The notes beneath the pieces are model-generated. The model searched no databases and was not told the origin of the DNA. It saw only the letters and a list, made by a program, of their open reading frames with translations. A stretch of DNA of 64,000 nt from Saccharospirillum alexandrii (lineage in GTDB: Bacteria > Pseudomonadota > Gammaproteobacteria > Pseudomonadales > Natronospirillaceae), in the NCBI RefSeq assembly GCF_004000275.1, contig NZ_RCIP01000007.1:41143-105142 (forward strand), in the 5' to 3' direction. Both the position numbers and the translations under genes were made by a program. Below, one piece after another: positions 44,916 to 53,588 of the stretch (its first letter is position 1; each line of letters opens with the position of its first letter).

Positions 44916-45080
44916 GAAAATACGCTTTCCTGCCTTCGAGCCTGTCCCTGCTACGGAACCAGTGATGATCGTTATAGTGTGGGTCGTCCCGGTCTGTGTT
45001 TGCCGGGCACGGCATTGTAACGGAAAGCCCTGTTCGTCCCTAGTGGTCGTTGCGGGAAGTTCGGTTACCAGAGAACACGA

Positions 45081-45965
45081 TCAGTGGTTCCGGTTTAGAA
45101 CATAGCTTGTCAGTGCTCGCAGGGGAGATGCCGGGTCGATGCCCAGTTGGTCGAGCGCGGCCAGGGCTGCGTCGGTTTGCTGTTGCGCCTCACGCCGGGC
45201 GCCGTCGAGACCGAGCAATTGCACGTAGGTCGATTTGTTCAGGGCTGCGTCGCTGCCCTGGGGTTTGCCCAGAGTGGCCGTATCGGCCGTCACATCAAGC
45301 ATGTCGTCGGTGATCTGAAACGCAAGTCCGAGGGCCTGACCGAAGGTGGTCAGTGCTGCGCGGGTAGCATCGGGCAAGGGGGCATTGGTGCACAGGGCAC
45401 CAAGATGCAAGGCCGATTCGATCAGTGCACCGGTTTTAAGGCGGTGAATGCGGGCCAGATCGTCGAGCCCCAATTGTTGTCCTTCGGCCTGCAGGTCAAG
45501 CATCTGGCCGCCCACCATACCGGCGTGTCCGGCCTGCCGGGCCAGAATACCGACCATGGCCAGGCGAGTGTCCGCCGTCAGGCCCGGTGACAGACTGAGG
45601 TGCTCAAAGGCCAGGCTTTGCAGGGCGTCGCCGGCCAGTATGGCGGTGGCTTCGTCGAAAGCCCGGTGGTTGGTGGCCTTGCCCCGGCGCAGGTCGTCGT
45701 CGTCCATGGCGGGCAGATCATCGTGAATGAGGCTGTAGACGTGCATCATTTCCAGTGCGGCGGCCGGATACAGCCAGGTGTCGGGCTCGGCGCTCAGGCT
45801 TTCGGCGGCGGCACGCACCAGGGTTGGGCGCAGGCGCTTGCCGCCATCGAGCAGGGAATAACGCATGGCCTCGGCCAGCCGGCTAGCGACAGGCTGTTGC
45901 AACTGTTGATTGAGGTGCTGCTCAAGACGCTGGCGGGTATCGTTCTGAAAAGACGCGAAGGTCAT
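45081..45965 (-). CDS. ispA: Farnesyl diphosphate synthase
   Basis: 294 residues. It joins C5 units into FPP. Both Asp-rich motifs are present: DDLPAMDDDDLRRG (first) and TDDMLDVTAD (second), with GGKRLRP near the N-terminus. It lies 12 bp after xseB and upstream of dxs. Confidence 0.96.
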   Translation of the reverse strand: MTFASFQNDTRQRLEQHLNQQLQQPVASRLAEAMRYSLLDGGKRLRPTLVRAAAESLSAEPDTWLYPAAALEMMHVYSLIHDDLPAMDDDDLRRGKATNHRAFDEATAILAGDALQSLAFEHLSLSPGLTADTRLAMVGILARQAGHAGMVGGQMLDLQAEGQQLGLDDLARIHRLKTGALIESALHLGALCTNAPLPDATRAALTTFGQALGLAFQITDDMLDVTADTATLGKPQGSDAALNKSTYVQLLGLDGARREAQQQTDAALAALDQLGIDPASPLRALTSYVLNRNH

Positions 45966-45977
45966 TGGGGCTTGGGC

Positions 45978-46211
45978 TCACTCGGAATCGGTTAACGGGG
46001 ACAGCTGTTCCTGACCGGGTTCGCCGAGCAGTACCTGCACGGTTTGCTCGGCCTGGTCGAGCGCAGACTGGCACTCTCGCGTCAGCTTAATGCCCTGTTC
46101 AAAGGTTTTCATGGCATCGTCCAGCGACAGTTCACCGGACTCCAGCTGGCTGACCAGTGTCTCCAACTGGCCCATTTTGGCTTCAAATGTATCGGTTTTT
46201 GGGTCGGTCAT
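45978..46211 (-). CDS. xseB: Exonuclease VII small subunit
   Basis: 77 residues, normal size. The helical pattern FEAKMGQLETLVSQLESGEL, then SLDDAMKTFEQGIKLTRECQ is the XseB family. It binds XseA (encoded elsewhere) to form the nuclease that degrades single-stranded DNA. First gene of xseB-ispA-dxs, divergent from pomA. Confidence 0.95.
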   Translation of the reverse strand: MTDPKTDTFEAKMGQLETLVSQLESGELSLDDAMKTFEQGIKLTRECQSALDQAEQTVQVLLGEPGQEQLSPLTDSE

Positions 46212-46434
46212 GTCGGGGTCCTGGGCTGTGGTGGTCGCGTAAGGTACGAGGGCAGGCCAGAGGGGTCAACCATTTGGCGCCAGCCGATACTTTACACTCT
46301 GCTGATATTCTTTTCCCGAAACGGGCGTTTTACAGTCAAACAATGATCGTGCCTGCCGATATACCGGTTAAGATGGACGGAACGTCCTTGATAGCCGGGG
46401 TTGAAGCAGGCCTGTAGAGCACGCTGTTCTGCCA

Positions 46435-46456
46435 GACTCTTGCTAGACTCTTGTTA
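46435..46456 (+). repeat. Tandem 11-bp direct repeat upstream of pomA
   Basis: GACTCTTGYTA occurs twice in a row (46435-46445 and 46446-46456), about 50 bp before the pomA start. A period of 11 bp is one helical turn, which would suit a regulator, but it could also be a chance duplication. Confidence 0.5.
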
Positions 46457-46505
46457 GAATAACAGGATAGACGATTCAACGGGACCAGACCGGGAAGCTT
46501 ACACT

Positions 46506-47258
46506 GTGGATTTAGCGATGATCATTGGCCTCATCGGGGCCTTTGCGATGGTTTTGATGTCGATGTTGCTGGGTGGCAATTTGGGCATGTTTGTTAACGT
46601 ACCTTCCATTCTCATTGTGTTTGTCGGATCGACGTTCGTAGCCATGTCCAAATTGACCCTGGAGAAATTTCTCGGGGTGGGGAGCGTCGTGGGAAAAGCG
46701 TTTTCCTTTAAGTTGGTGACGCCTGACGACATGATCGATGAAGTGGTTGAGTTAGCCGATGCGGCTCGCAAGGGCGGGCTGTTGTCACTGGAAGGGCGTG
46801 AAACCAGCCATGAATTTCTCTCCAAGGGCATACAGTTGCTGGTTGATGGGCATGACCCGGAAGTGGTCAAACAATTGCTCAGCAAAGACATGAAAATGAC
46901 GTCTGCACGGCACGAAGAAGGGACGAGCTTTTTCACCGCACTGGGTGATGTCGCGCCGGCCATGGGTATGATCGGGACGCTGATTGGCCTGGTGGCGATG
47001 CTGGCAAACATGGATGACCCGAAGGCCATTGGCCCTGCTATGGCCGTGGCTCTGCTGACCACGCTGTACGGATCCTTGCTGGCAACGGTTGTCGCGATAC
47101 CCATCGCCGATAAACTCCGCTTCCGGGCAATGGAAGAGGAGCGCATTCAAAAGATGGTCATTGACGGGCTGCTGTCCATTCAGGCAGGACAAAACCCGAG
47201 AATTATCGAGTCCATGCTTAAGAGTTACCTGCCGACCTCCAAACGCGGAGCTGAATGA
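46506..47258 (+). CDS. pomA: PomA/MotA-type flagellar stator subunit
   Basis: 250 residues, four membrane helices with a large cytoplasmic loop between helices 2 and 3. The segment VAPAMGMIGTLIGLVAMLANM and the following PAMAVALLTTLYGSLLATVV form the ion-channel helices 3 and 4 and match the Na+-driven PomA branch. The start is a GTG at 46506 with GGGAAG upstream. It pairs with PomB encoded 18 bp downstream. No other flagellar genes are in the window. Confidence 0.93.
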   Translation: MDLAMIIGLIGAFAMVLMSMLLGGNLGMFVNVPSILIVFVGSTFVAMSKLTLEKFLGVGSVVGKAFSFKLVTPDDMIDEVVELADAARKGGLLSLEGRETSHEFLSKGIQLLVDGHDPEVVKQLLSKDMKMTSARHEEGTSFFTALGDVAPAMGMIGTLIGLVAMLANMDDPKAIGPAMAVALLTTLYGSLLATVVAIPIADKLRFRAMEEERIQKMVIDGLLSIQAGQNPRIIESMLKSYLPTSKRGAE

Positions 47259-47276
47259 CATGGCGGTGGTCATCTG

Positions 47277-48242
47277 ATGAGCGACGAATTCGAAGACGAC
47301 TGTCCCGAATGCGAAAAAGGGCTGCCTGCCTGGATGGCCACTTTTTCTGACTTGATGGCACTGTTGATGTGCTTTTTTGTGCTGTTACTGTCCTTTTCGG
47401 AGATGGATGCGCTCAAGTTCAAGCGCCTGGCCGGGTCTTTGCGCAATGCGTTTGGTGTCCAGGCCGAACTGCAGTTCAATGATGTGCCCAAGGGCACCAG
47501 CATCATTGCCCAGGAATTCAGCCCGGGCCGCCCGGAGCCGACGCCCCTGAACGTTATTCGCCAGGACACTGTTGATGACTTGCGCGACTCACTGGAGGTA
47601 CTTTGCCAGGATACGACCCTGATGCAGGAAGAGGCTGAAGGTGAATCCGGCTTGCAGTCACGCCAGGTGCGGGTGTCGGACGCAGAGGCACAACGCCAGG
47701 TGGAAGAGCAGGCAGAGCGGATAGCCGAGGCCCTGGCTGATGTCATTGCCGACGGCATGCTCGATATCGAAACGATTAATCAGACGATCATTATTCGGGT
47801 GCGCGAACAGTCTTTCGGCGCGGGAACCGACTTTGTTGCCGATGAATACCTGCCCATTCTCGACCGCGTTCGGGATTTGCTGGTGACCGTACCCGGCACC
47901 TTGTCCATCGAAGGCCACACCGACAATATTCCCATTGCGACTGCACGCTTTCGCAGTAACTGGTTGCTCAGTTCAGCCCGGGCCTTATCGGTTGCCGAAT
48001 ACCTCTGGGCCGCTCCGGAGATGAGTGAAGACCGCTTTACCATCGTTGGGCACGGCTCAACCAAGCCCATTGCCAGTAACGATACGCCGGAAGGTCGTGC
48101 TACCAATCGTCGGGTAGAAATCATCGTGCGCCAGGACAACCCGGATTTTGAAGGCGAAGTAACCCCGGAAGACGAACAGGGTGAGAATGTCGATCCTGGC
48201 GATCCATCCCTGTTTGGCCTGGACCCGGCTGACATCTTCTAA
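47277..48242 (+). CDS. pomB: PomB/MotB-type flagellar stator subunit
   Basis: 321 residues. A single N-terminal helix contains the ion-binding Asp in the context WMATFSDLMALLMCFFVLLL, the Na+-type arrangement, followed by a plug/linker region and a C-terminal OmpA-like peptidoglycan-binding domain (IEGHTDNIPIATARFRSNW). It anchors the stator to the cell wall. An acidic tail of about 30 residues ends the protein. Confidence 0.93.
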   Translation: MSDEFEDDCPECEKGLPAWMATFSDLMALLMCFFVLLLSFSEMDALKFKRLAGSLRNAFGVQAELQFNDVPKGTSIIAQEFSPGRPEPTPLNVIRQDTVDDLRDSLEVLCQDTTLMQEEAEGESGLQSRQVRVSDAEAQRQVEEQAERIAEALADVIADGMLDIETINQTIIIRVREQSFGAGTDFVADEYLPILDRVRDLLVTVPGTLSIEGHTDNIPIATARFRSNWLLSSARALSVAEYLWAAPEMSEDRFTIVGHGSTKPIASNDTPEGRATNRRVEIIVRQDNPDFEGEVTPEDEQGENVDPGDPSLFGLDPADIF

Positions 48243-48675
48243 CCTGACCACTCTGGTTTAAGGCGCCGTCAGGCTACCTTCAATGGCTTCGGTATGGCGC
48301 GTGTGACTGCCATCGATTTGACTTTTTAGCGGTGTTTTTTCACCGTTTAACGCGTCAAATTGATGTCGATTTGCCAGAAGGTTCTGTCTCAATGGATGAA
48401 CATGGCTAGATAGTGTGAGCTACCTCTCGTTTTCGGTATGGAACGCTGCGTCCATGATCAGGCTCGTCGTACCCTGTTAAGGGTCACGGTAACCTCCAGG
48501 GGGGTGGGAAATCAGTGCCAGCCGGCCTATGTTCTCACGCCTGCCCGTTTATCTGAATCTGTCGCCATCCCGGCAATGCCTGGATAGCACCGGTCACCTC
48601 AAACAACAATGACGACTGTGTCACTCTCCAGCCCGTGCTGTTGATGGCCTGTCTGCTGTAAGGAGCGTTCAAACT
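48243..48675. other. Intergenic region between pomB and the TRAP binding-protein gene
   Basis: 433 bp without a convincing gene. A nested inverted repeat at 48312-48364 lies 70 bp after pomB and may end its transcript. The remainder should hold the promoter for the downstream gene; I saw no clear sigma-70 pair. Confidence 0.5.
48312..48364 (+). terminator. Nested inverted repeat after pomB
   Basis: Outer arms 48312-48322 and 48354-48364 pair over 11 bp with one mismatch or wobble. Inner arms 48330-48334 and 48341-48345 pair perfectly around six T residues. It may act as a terminator or as a cruciform site. Confidence 0.45.
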
Positions 48676-49749
48676 ATGAAGGATAGCAACCACCGGTTCG
48701 CTGTGAAGCCGGTAAAGCGCCTGCCTCTGATTTGCCTGGTCGTAACCAGTCTGGTCAGCCTGGTAAGTACGGCTCAGGCGGAGGAGTTCCAGTTTCGGTT
48801 GCATCACTTTTTAGGCCCGGATTCTCCGGCTCAGAAAGTCTTGCTGGAGCCATGGGCCGAGCGGATTCGCGAACAAAGTAACGGCCGCATCGATATCAGT
48901 ATTCATCCGGCGATGTCGCTGGGCGGCGCACCCCCAACCCTGCTGAATCAAGTTGAATCCGGTGAAGTGGACATGGTGTGGACGCTGGCCGGTTATACAC
49001 CGGGCCGCTTTCCCCGTACCGAGGTCTTCGAGTTGCCTGCGGTGCATTTTCGCAGCGCCTACGCCACCAACCGGGCCATTTTTGCCAATTTTGATTTGAT
49101 TGAGGCCGACTACCGGGGTGTAAAGCCACTGCTGGTGCACGTGCACGCCGGCAATGCGATTCAGATGGCCAATCAGAATGTGACCGACCCCTCTGATTTG
49201 CGCGGTCTGACCATCCGAACCCCCTCCCGTACCGGTGGCTGGCTGATCGATGCCTGGCAGGCCGAGCAGGCCGCCATGCCAGCGCCCCGCATTCGGGATG
49301 CTCTGGCTGATGGCAGTATCGATGGCGCTCTGATCCCGTTCGAGGTGTTTTCCTCAATCGGTCTTGAAGGGCTGGTGGGTCATTCGACAATAGGGTCCGA
49401 CGGCAGCCGCTTCGGCACCTCGGTGTTCCTGTTTCTGATGAATCAAAGTCAGTTCGATGCCTTGCCGGCCGACCTGCAGCAAGTCATCGACGACAACATC
49501 GGCATTGATTTTGTGAAGGAGATGGGTCTCGCCTGGGATGATCTGGAGGTGCCTGGTCGTATGGTTCAATATGAAAATTTAACCAAATTGCCGGTCGATG
49601 AGATCTACGCCTTTGAAGACCTCAGCGAGCAGGTCGTGCAGCGCTGGATTGAAGACGTCTCTGCACAGGGTATCGATGGTCGTCAACTGGTGGATGAAGC
49701 GCGACGCTACATCGCCCGCTATTCCCGCATTATCACCACGCTCGAATAA
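48676..49749 (+). CDS. TRAP transporter solute-binding protein (DctP family), orphan
   Basis: 357 residues with a signal peptide ending near residue 36 (VSTAQA). The mature protein has the DctP pattern: FRLHHFLGPDSPAQKVLLEP, NGRIDISIHPAMSLGG, the DLRGLTIRTPSRTGGWLIDA segment with the carboxylate-binding Arg, and ALADGSIDGALIPFEVF. AAGGAG precedes the ATG. No DctQ or DctM membrane genes are nearby, so its transporter is elsewhere or it serves sensing. A GC-rich hairpin separates it from the convergent pfkA. Confidence 0.92.
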   Translation: MKDSNHRFAVKPVKRLPLICLVVTSLVSLVSTAQAEEFQFRLHHFLGPDSPAQKVLLEPWAERIREQSNGRIDISIHPAMSLGGAPPTLLNQVESGEVDMVWTLAGYTPGRFPRTEVFELPAVHFRSAYATNRAIFANFDLIEADYRGVKPLLVHVHAGNAIQMANQNVTDPSDLRGLTIRTPSRTGGWLIDAWQAEQAAMPAPRIRDALADGSIDGALIPFEVFSSIGLEGLVGHSTIGSDGSRFGTSVFLFLMNQSQFDALPADLQQVIDDNIGIDFVKEMGLAWDDLEVPGRMVQYENLTKLPVDEIYAFEDLSEQVVQRWIEDVSAQGIDGRQLVDEARRYIARYSRIITTLE

Positions 49750-49767
49750 CCGCCCAGCACGCGGCAT

Positions 49768-49793
49768 CCCCGGGGGGATTCCTTCCCCCGGGG
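49768..49793. terminator. Bidirectional hairpin between TRAP binding-protein gene and pfkA
   Basis: Perfect 9-bp GC arms 49768-49776 and 49785-49793 around an 8-nt loop lie midway between the two convergent stop codons. No long T-run follows on either strand. Confidence 0.7.
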
Positions 49794-49799
49794 TAGCCA

Positions 49800-50762
49800 T
49801 CAGGCCAGCAGTTTGGTCAGGTCGTACAGATCCTGTTTGAACGGGCGGGGCATGTTTTCAATGGCATCGATGATGTCATGATGCACCAGCCTATTGCTTT
49901 GCAGTCCGACGCAACGGCCGCCGTGACCCTCCATCAGTAATTCCACTGCATAGGCTCCCATTTGGCTGGCCATAACCCGGTCGAAGGCGCAGGGTACGCC
50001 GCCTCGCTGAATATGCCCCAGAATGGTAGCCCGGGTTTCGAGACCGGTTCGCGCTTCGATGCGCTTGGCCAGCGCACTGACGTCGGTCACGTGCTCGGTG
50101 ATAGCGATGATGGAGTGTTTCTTGCCGGTGATGACGTTGTTGGCAACGGTCTTGATCAGCGATGCCTCGTCAAAGCCTTTTTCGGGCACGATGGTGTATT
50201 CGGCCCCACCACCGATAGACGCCATAATAGTCAGGTCACCGCAGTACCGGCCCATGATTTCGACAATGGATATGCGATTGTGTGACGAGCAGGTATCGCG
50301 CAACCGGTCGATGGCGTCGAGCACGGTGTTCAGCGCCGTGTGAAAGCCAATGGTGTAGTCGGTTCCGGCGACGTCGTTGTCGATGGTTCCGGGCAGACCA
50401 ACGCAGGGGAACCCCATTTCGGTCAGCCGCTTGGCGCCCATGTAGGAGCCATCGCCGCCGATCACGACCAGGGCGTCGATCTCGTGTTTACGCAGGTTGT
50501 CGATGCACTCGCGCCGCACCGATTCTTCCTTGAATTCCGGAAAGCGGGCAGACCCCAAAAAGGTGCCACCACGATTGATCATGTCTGACACGTCCTGGCG
50601 TTTCAGCGGTTTGATCCGGTCGAGATGCAAGCCCAGATAGCCATCCCGAATGCCATAAACCTCCAGATCCTTAACGATGGCATTGCGTACCACGGCCCTG
50701 ATGGCCGCATTCATGCCAGGCGCGTCGCCACCGCTGGTTAACACTCCGATTTTTTTAATCAT
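49800..50762 (-). CDS. pfkA: 6-phosphofructokinase, ATP-dependent
   Basis: 320 residues, the normal bacterial size. It phosphorylates fructose 6-phosphate, the committed step of Embden-Meyerhof glycolysis. Motifs: [15 protein letters not shown] at the start, [12 protein letters not shown], catalytic PGTIDNDV (the Gly in PGT points to ATP rather than pyrophosphate as donor) and MGRYCGDL for substrate. Its presence fits a sugar-fermenting lifestyle, since many relatives lack this enzyme. Confidence 0.96.
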   Translation of the reverse strand: MIKKIGVLTSGGDAPGMNAAIRAVVRNAIVKDLEVYGIRDGYLGLHLDRIKPLKRQDVSDMINRGGTFLGSARFPEFKEESVRRECIDNLRKHEIDALVVIGGDGSYMGAKRLTEMGFPCVGLPGTIDNDVAGTDYTIGFHTALNTVLDAIDRLRDTCSSHNRISIVEIMGRYCGDLTIMASIGGGAEYTIVPEKGFDEASLIKTVANNVITGKKHSIIAITEHVTDVSALAKRIEARTGLETRATILGHIQRGGVPCAFDRVMASQMGAYAVELLMEGHGGRCVGLQSNRLVHHDIIDAIENMPRPFKQDLYDLTKLLA

Positions 50763-50949
50763 GGCTGCACAACCTATACAGGCTCCGGCTCACCGGGTTC
50801 GTACAATGAATTCGGCCAGCGAGCCGGACAATAGAAGAGAGTTCACTCAGCAGAATGTAACAAAATTACAGGTTCGGTGGCGAGTTTTTCCCGAAGCGTG
50901 TTTTTTATCCGACTGGGTAATGCGGTTTTTGGTTGGGCCAGCGATATGA

Positions 50950-51062
50950 GTGGCGGCTGCCGGGTAGGTTCATACAGGGAAGTCCGCGGCATGGATGCTG
51001 CGGTCTAGGCCCCATGGATGGGTTCACGCCGACCCTGTATGAGCCTACCCGGTGGCCGTCAC
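50950..51062 (+). repeat. Large inverted repeat, copy C (short form) of the dispersed family
   Basis: Arms 50950-50979 and 51033-51062 pair over about 30 bp with four G:T pairs and no true mismatch. Inside, a second stem (about 50984-50992 with 50995-51003) and the core TCTAGGCCCCATGGATGGGT (about 51004-51023) match copy A, but the 70-nt module with two hairpins is absent. It lies between pfkA and the SDR gene, both read on the minus strand. Confidence 0.9.
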
Positions 51063-51112
51063 GGGCCCCTGGCAACAACTGGTATTCGGCGCGATTGGCT
51101 GTAAGTACACTT

Positions 51113-51817
51113 CTACCAAGGTAGTAAACTTCCATCCCAGCTTAAAAAAGCGCCACTGTCTTTAGGCTGGGCGTTGTCGATTAGCTGAGCCAGCCGCTGC
51201 CCGGTGTAATCCGGGCTGTGTAGCTGGCCTTCGGGCAGACGCTTTTGAAACGGAGCCGACAGCCTTGAATCGGTGGTGCCGGGGTGGAGGGTCAGCAGGG
51301 TGCTTTGCGGCAGGCGGTGACGCCATTCGATGGCAGTGGTGCGTACCAGCATGTTGAGGGCGGCCTTGCTGGCCCGGTAGCTGTACCAGCCGCCGAGCTT
51401 GTTGTCGCTGATGGACCCTACCTTGGCTGATATCACCGCCAGGGTGACAGCCTGATCTCGCCGGGCGCGGGTGGTGACGGTAGCGGCCAGTTCGCCAAAG
51501 GGTTGGGTGTTGGTGGCGACAGAGCGGGCAAACCAGTCTCGGTCGAAGCGAGTGATGCTTTTTTCGGGCTGATGCTCCGCATCGTGCAGAATGCCGGTAC
51601 AGAGCACGATGGTCTCGGGCAGGTCGGGCCCCACGGCATCGAGCAGGTCATCGGCCCAGCCCGGCTGCAGCACATTGCAGGGCAGCCAGCGCAGGTGGCT
51701 CTGCCCGGCTGGCTCTGACGGGTGGTGCTGGTGGTAGGTTGCTATCCGTTCGCCCTGCTCCCAGGCCGCTAACAGGCCCTGGCCAACACCGCCGCTGGCA
51801 CCGATGATCAGTTTCAT
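51113..51817 (-). CDS. Short-chain dehydrogenase/reductase family protein
   Basis: About 234 residues. The N-terminal MKLIIGASGGVGQG is the Rossmann cofactor turn, and YSYRASKAALNMLVR holds the catalytic Tyr and Lys, with LHPGTTDSRLS after it. This is the C-factor/CsgA-like branch of the SDR family. I chose the ATG at 51817 (GGAG eight bases upstream); the open frame upstream of it overlaps the next gene and is not conserved. Start overlaps the stop of the DUF3429 gene (ATGA), so the two are coupled. Confidence 0.9.
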   Translation of the reverse strand: MKLIIGASGGVGQGLLAAWEQGERIATYHQHHPSEPAGQSHLRWLPCNVLQPGWADDLLDAVGPDLPETIVLCTGILHDAEHQPEKSITRFDRDWFARSVATNTQPFGELAATVTTRARRDQAVTLAVISAKVGSISDNKLGGWYSYRASKAALNMLVRTTAIEWRHRLPQSTLLTLHPGTTDSRLSAPFQKRLPEGQLHSPDYTGQRLAQLIDNAQPKDSGAFLSWDGSLLPW

Positions 51818-52239
51818 GAAGACACTCCAATCAGAGCGGCGGCCGCAGGCACATGGCTGGCTGCAACACCCCAGCTTAACAAGGTGCGTAGTCGGCGGTA
51901 GTCGGGTGTGTAGATGGGGAAAAACCGGTCTTTTTCCTGCCACCAGAGTACCGGGTAGGCAATGCCCAGTAATACCAGAGCGATGCCGGCTGGTAGAAAC
52001 AGGGCCAGCCAGGCAAGCAGGAAGTAGCCCATGGTGAGGTTGAGTGTGCGCCGGTTTCGCCGGGTATCCTGGCTAGCACTCTGCACCCAGAGGCTGCCGG
52101 ACAGAAAGCTTAGAATCAGAGCGCTGAAACTGATGTACACCTCAACCCAGCTTGGGTTGATTAACAGCAACAGGGCACCTGCCCAGAAAAACAGCAGGCC
52201 ACCGAGAGACCAGAACAGCAGGGTTTGGGTGGGTGTCAT
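51814..52239 (-). CDS. DUF3429-type small membrane protein
   Basis: 141 residues, about five hydrophobic segments. The pattern LLLINPSWVEVYISFSALIL, then SFLSGSLW and PVLWWQEKDRFFPIYTPDYR resembles the DUF3429 family. The function is unknown. It overlaps the SDR gene and the next upstream gene by 4 bp each, so the three form a tight operon. Confidence 0.82.
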   Translation of the reverse strand: MTPTQTLLFWSLGGLLFFWAGALLLLINPSWVEVYISFSALILSFLSGSLWVQSASQDTRRNRRTLNLTMGYFLLAWLALFLPAGIALVLLGIAYPVLWWQEKDRFFPIYTPDYRRLRTLLSWGVAASHVPAAAALIGVSS

Positions 52240-52556
52240 ACGTCAGCCTCCGGGTCGTCGGGTAGGTTCAGGCGCAGCGGCACGCGCAGGGTGTTGTCGG
52301 TGTCGTCCAGACCAATCATTTCGCCAAACGCCGATCGATGAACCAGCTCTGCCTGGTCCAGCGGCAATTGCTGCAACAGGCTGCGCACGCCGGGCAATGA
52401 CTTCAGTTGAAGCGCCCGACCTGCGTCGTCAGTCAGCAGGTGCCCGCGCTTATTGTCGAAGAGGTGAATCTGGTAAAAAGTGCCCATCAATGCCTCCACT
52501 TCCGCCAAGTGAAAGCGGGCGTTGTGCTGCCGGGCCTGTTTTAGGGTCAGTGACAT
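52236..52556 (-). CDS. Small hypothetical protein (DUF6482-like)
   Basis: 106 residues from the ATG at 52556 (an ATG at 52568 adds four). A compact alpha/beta protein with the central GTFYQIHLFDNKRGHLL, LLQQLPLDQAELVHRSAFGE and a C-terminal RVPLRLNLP. It resembles small DUF6482 proteins of pseudomonads; this assignment is from memory of the pattern and not certain. First gene of the run leading to DUF3429 and SDR, and divergent from parA. Confidence 0.7.
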   Translation of the reverse strand: MSLTLKQARQHNARFHLAEVEALMGTFYQIHLFDNKRGHLLTDDAGRALQLKSLPGVRSLLQQLPLDQAELVHRSAFGEMIGLDDTDNTLRVPLRLNLPDDPEADV

Positions 52557-52672
52557 TCTGGGTTCCATCAGGGTTGTCGGGGTATCTACGCATGCCTGGT
52601 GACTTCGGCTTACTCTGGAGCCGTTGGGATTATCGTGGTGTAATCAGGGTTCGGTGTTCAGGAGCCAGAACT

Positions 52673-53422
52673 ATGAAGGTTGTTGCGGTTCACAGCCAAA
52701 AGGGCGGGGTGGGGAAGACCTCGATCACGCTGAATCTGGCTCATGAAGCCATGACCTATGGGTTTGAGACCCTGGTCATTGATCTCGATGCACAGGGGTC
52801 AGCCACGTTTCTGCTCGGTCAGGGTAATGCACCTAAACTGCGCGCCAAAGATTGGCTCAATGAACAAATTGACTGGAACCAGTTTATTGAAGCCACCCCC
52901 TATGACGGTGTTTTCATTCTTCCGGCGCGCAAGGGGTTGCGTAAACTCGATCGCCTGATGAGCGATGCCGTTTCCGACAAACACCTGAAGCAGCTGCTTA
53001 AATCACTCAAATCGCAGTTTGATCTGGTATTGCTCGATTGCCCCCCGGGGATCAATACCGTCACCGAACAGGCCTACCGCGCCGCCAACCTGGTGCTGGT
53101 GCCACTGACCCCGACGCCGCTGTGTTTGCAAAGTTATGCCGATCTGGCCGACTTTACCCGCGACATTAAGACTGACCCGAACAGAATGGCCCCCTTCTTT
53201 AATCGGGTTAACCAACGCCTGGCGTTGCATCGCCAGTGCCTGAAAACCTTCGCAGCCGGACAGGATTCACCGCCACTGGGCTGGGTGCGCTCGACGACAC
53301 TGATGGAGCAGATGGCCATGAACAAACGAGCTGTAACCGACAGTCATCCTGAGCACCCGGTCTCCAGAGACCTCAGTGAGCTGTGGAAAGCCATTGTCCG
53401 CCGACTGGACCTGCACCATTAG
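52673..53422 (+). CDS. Orphan ParA-family ATPase
   Basis: 249 residues. Deviant Walker A KGGVGKTS (about 10-17) with the signature Lys, Walker A' DLDAQGSATFLLG, and Walker B LVLLDCPPGINTVTEQ. No ParB or parS-like gene is next to it, so it may position another structure (for example a pole-bound protein). I chose the ATG at 52673 with CAGGAG eight bases upstream; the frame is open further up to 52031, but that part overlaps antisense genes and is not a real extension. Confidence 0.88.
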   Translation: MKVVAVHSQKGGVGKTSITLNLAHEAMTYGFETLVIDLDAQGSATFLLGQGNAPKLRAKDWLNEQIDWNQFIEATPYDGVFILPARKGLRKLDRLMSDAVSDKHLKQLLKSLKSQFDLVLLDCPPGINTVTEQAYRAANLVLVPLTPTPLCLQSYADLADFTRDIKTDPNRMAPFFNRVNQRLALHRQCLKTFAAGQDSPPLGWVRSTTLMEQMAMNKRAVTDSHPEHPVSRDLSELWKAIVRRLDLHH

Positions 53423-53461
53423 CCAGTGGCTGACAGCAACGTCTAGGTTTTAACAGCAAAC

Positions 53462-53487
53462 TGTAAGGAAAGTGTCGGTTGTACGAC
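53462..53487 (+). promoter_or_regulatory. Putative ECF-sigma promoter of the sigma/anti-sigma operon
   Basis: TGTAA (53462-53466) and ACGAC (53483-53487) are separated by exactly 16 bp. The same pattern occurs upstream of the bufferin gene. It lies about 100 bp before the sigma start. The elements look like a -35 and -10 of some ECF groups. Autoregulation is inferred. Confidence 0.55.
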
Positions 53488-53588
53488 AAAGTCACATCAT
53501 CCTTGTAGTCTTTGCTGTCTGAACCCTGAACCGTTCGTTGCCCGGCCGGTTACAGGCAAAAACACCAAAAACATCAGGGAAACGATCA

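Noticed and set aside
52031-52672. Long in-frame extension upstream of parA
   Set aside because: It overlaps three antisense genes, lacks ParA similarity, and the ATG at 52673 has a good ribosome site.
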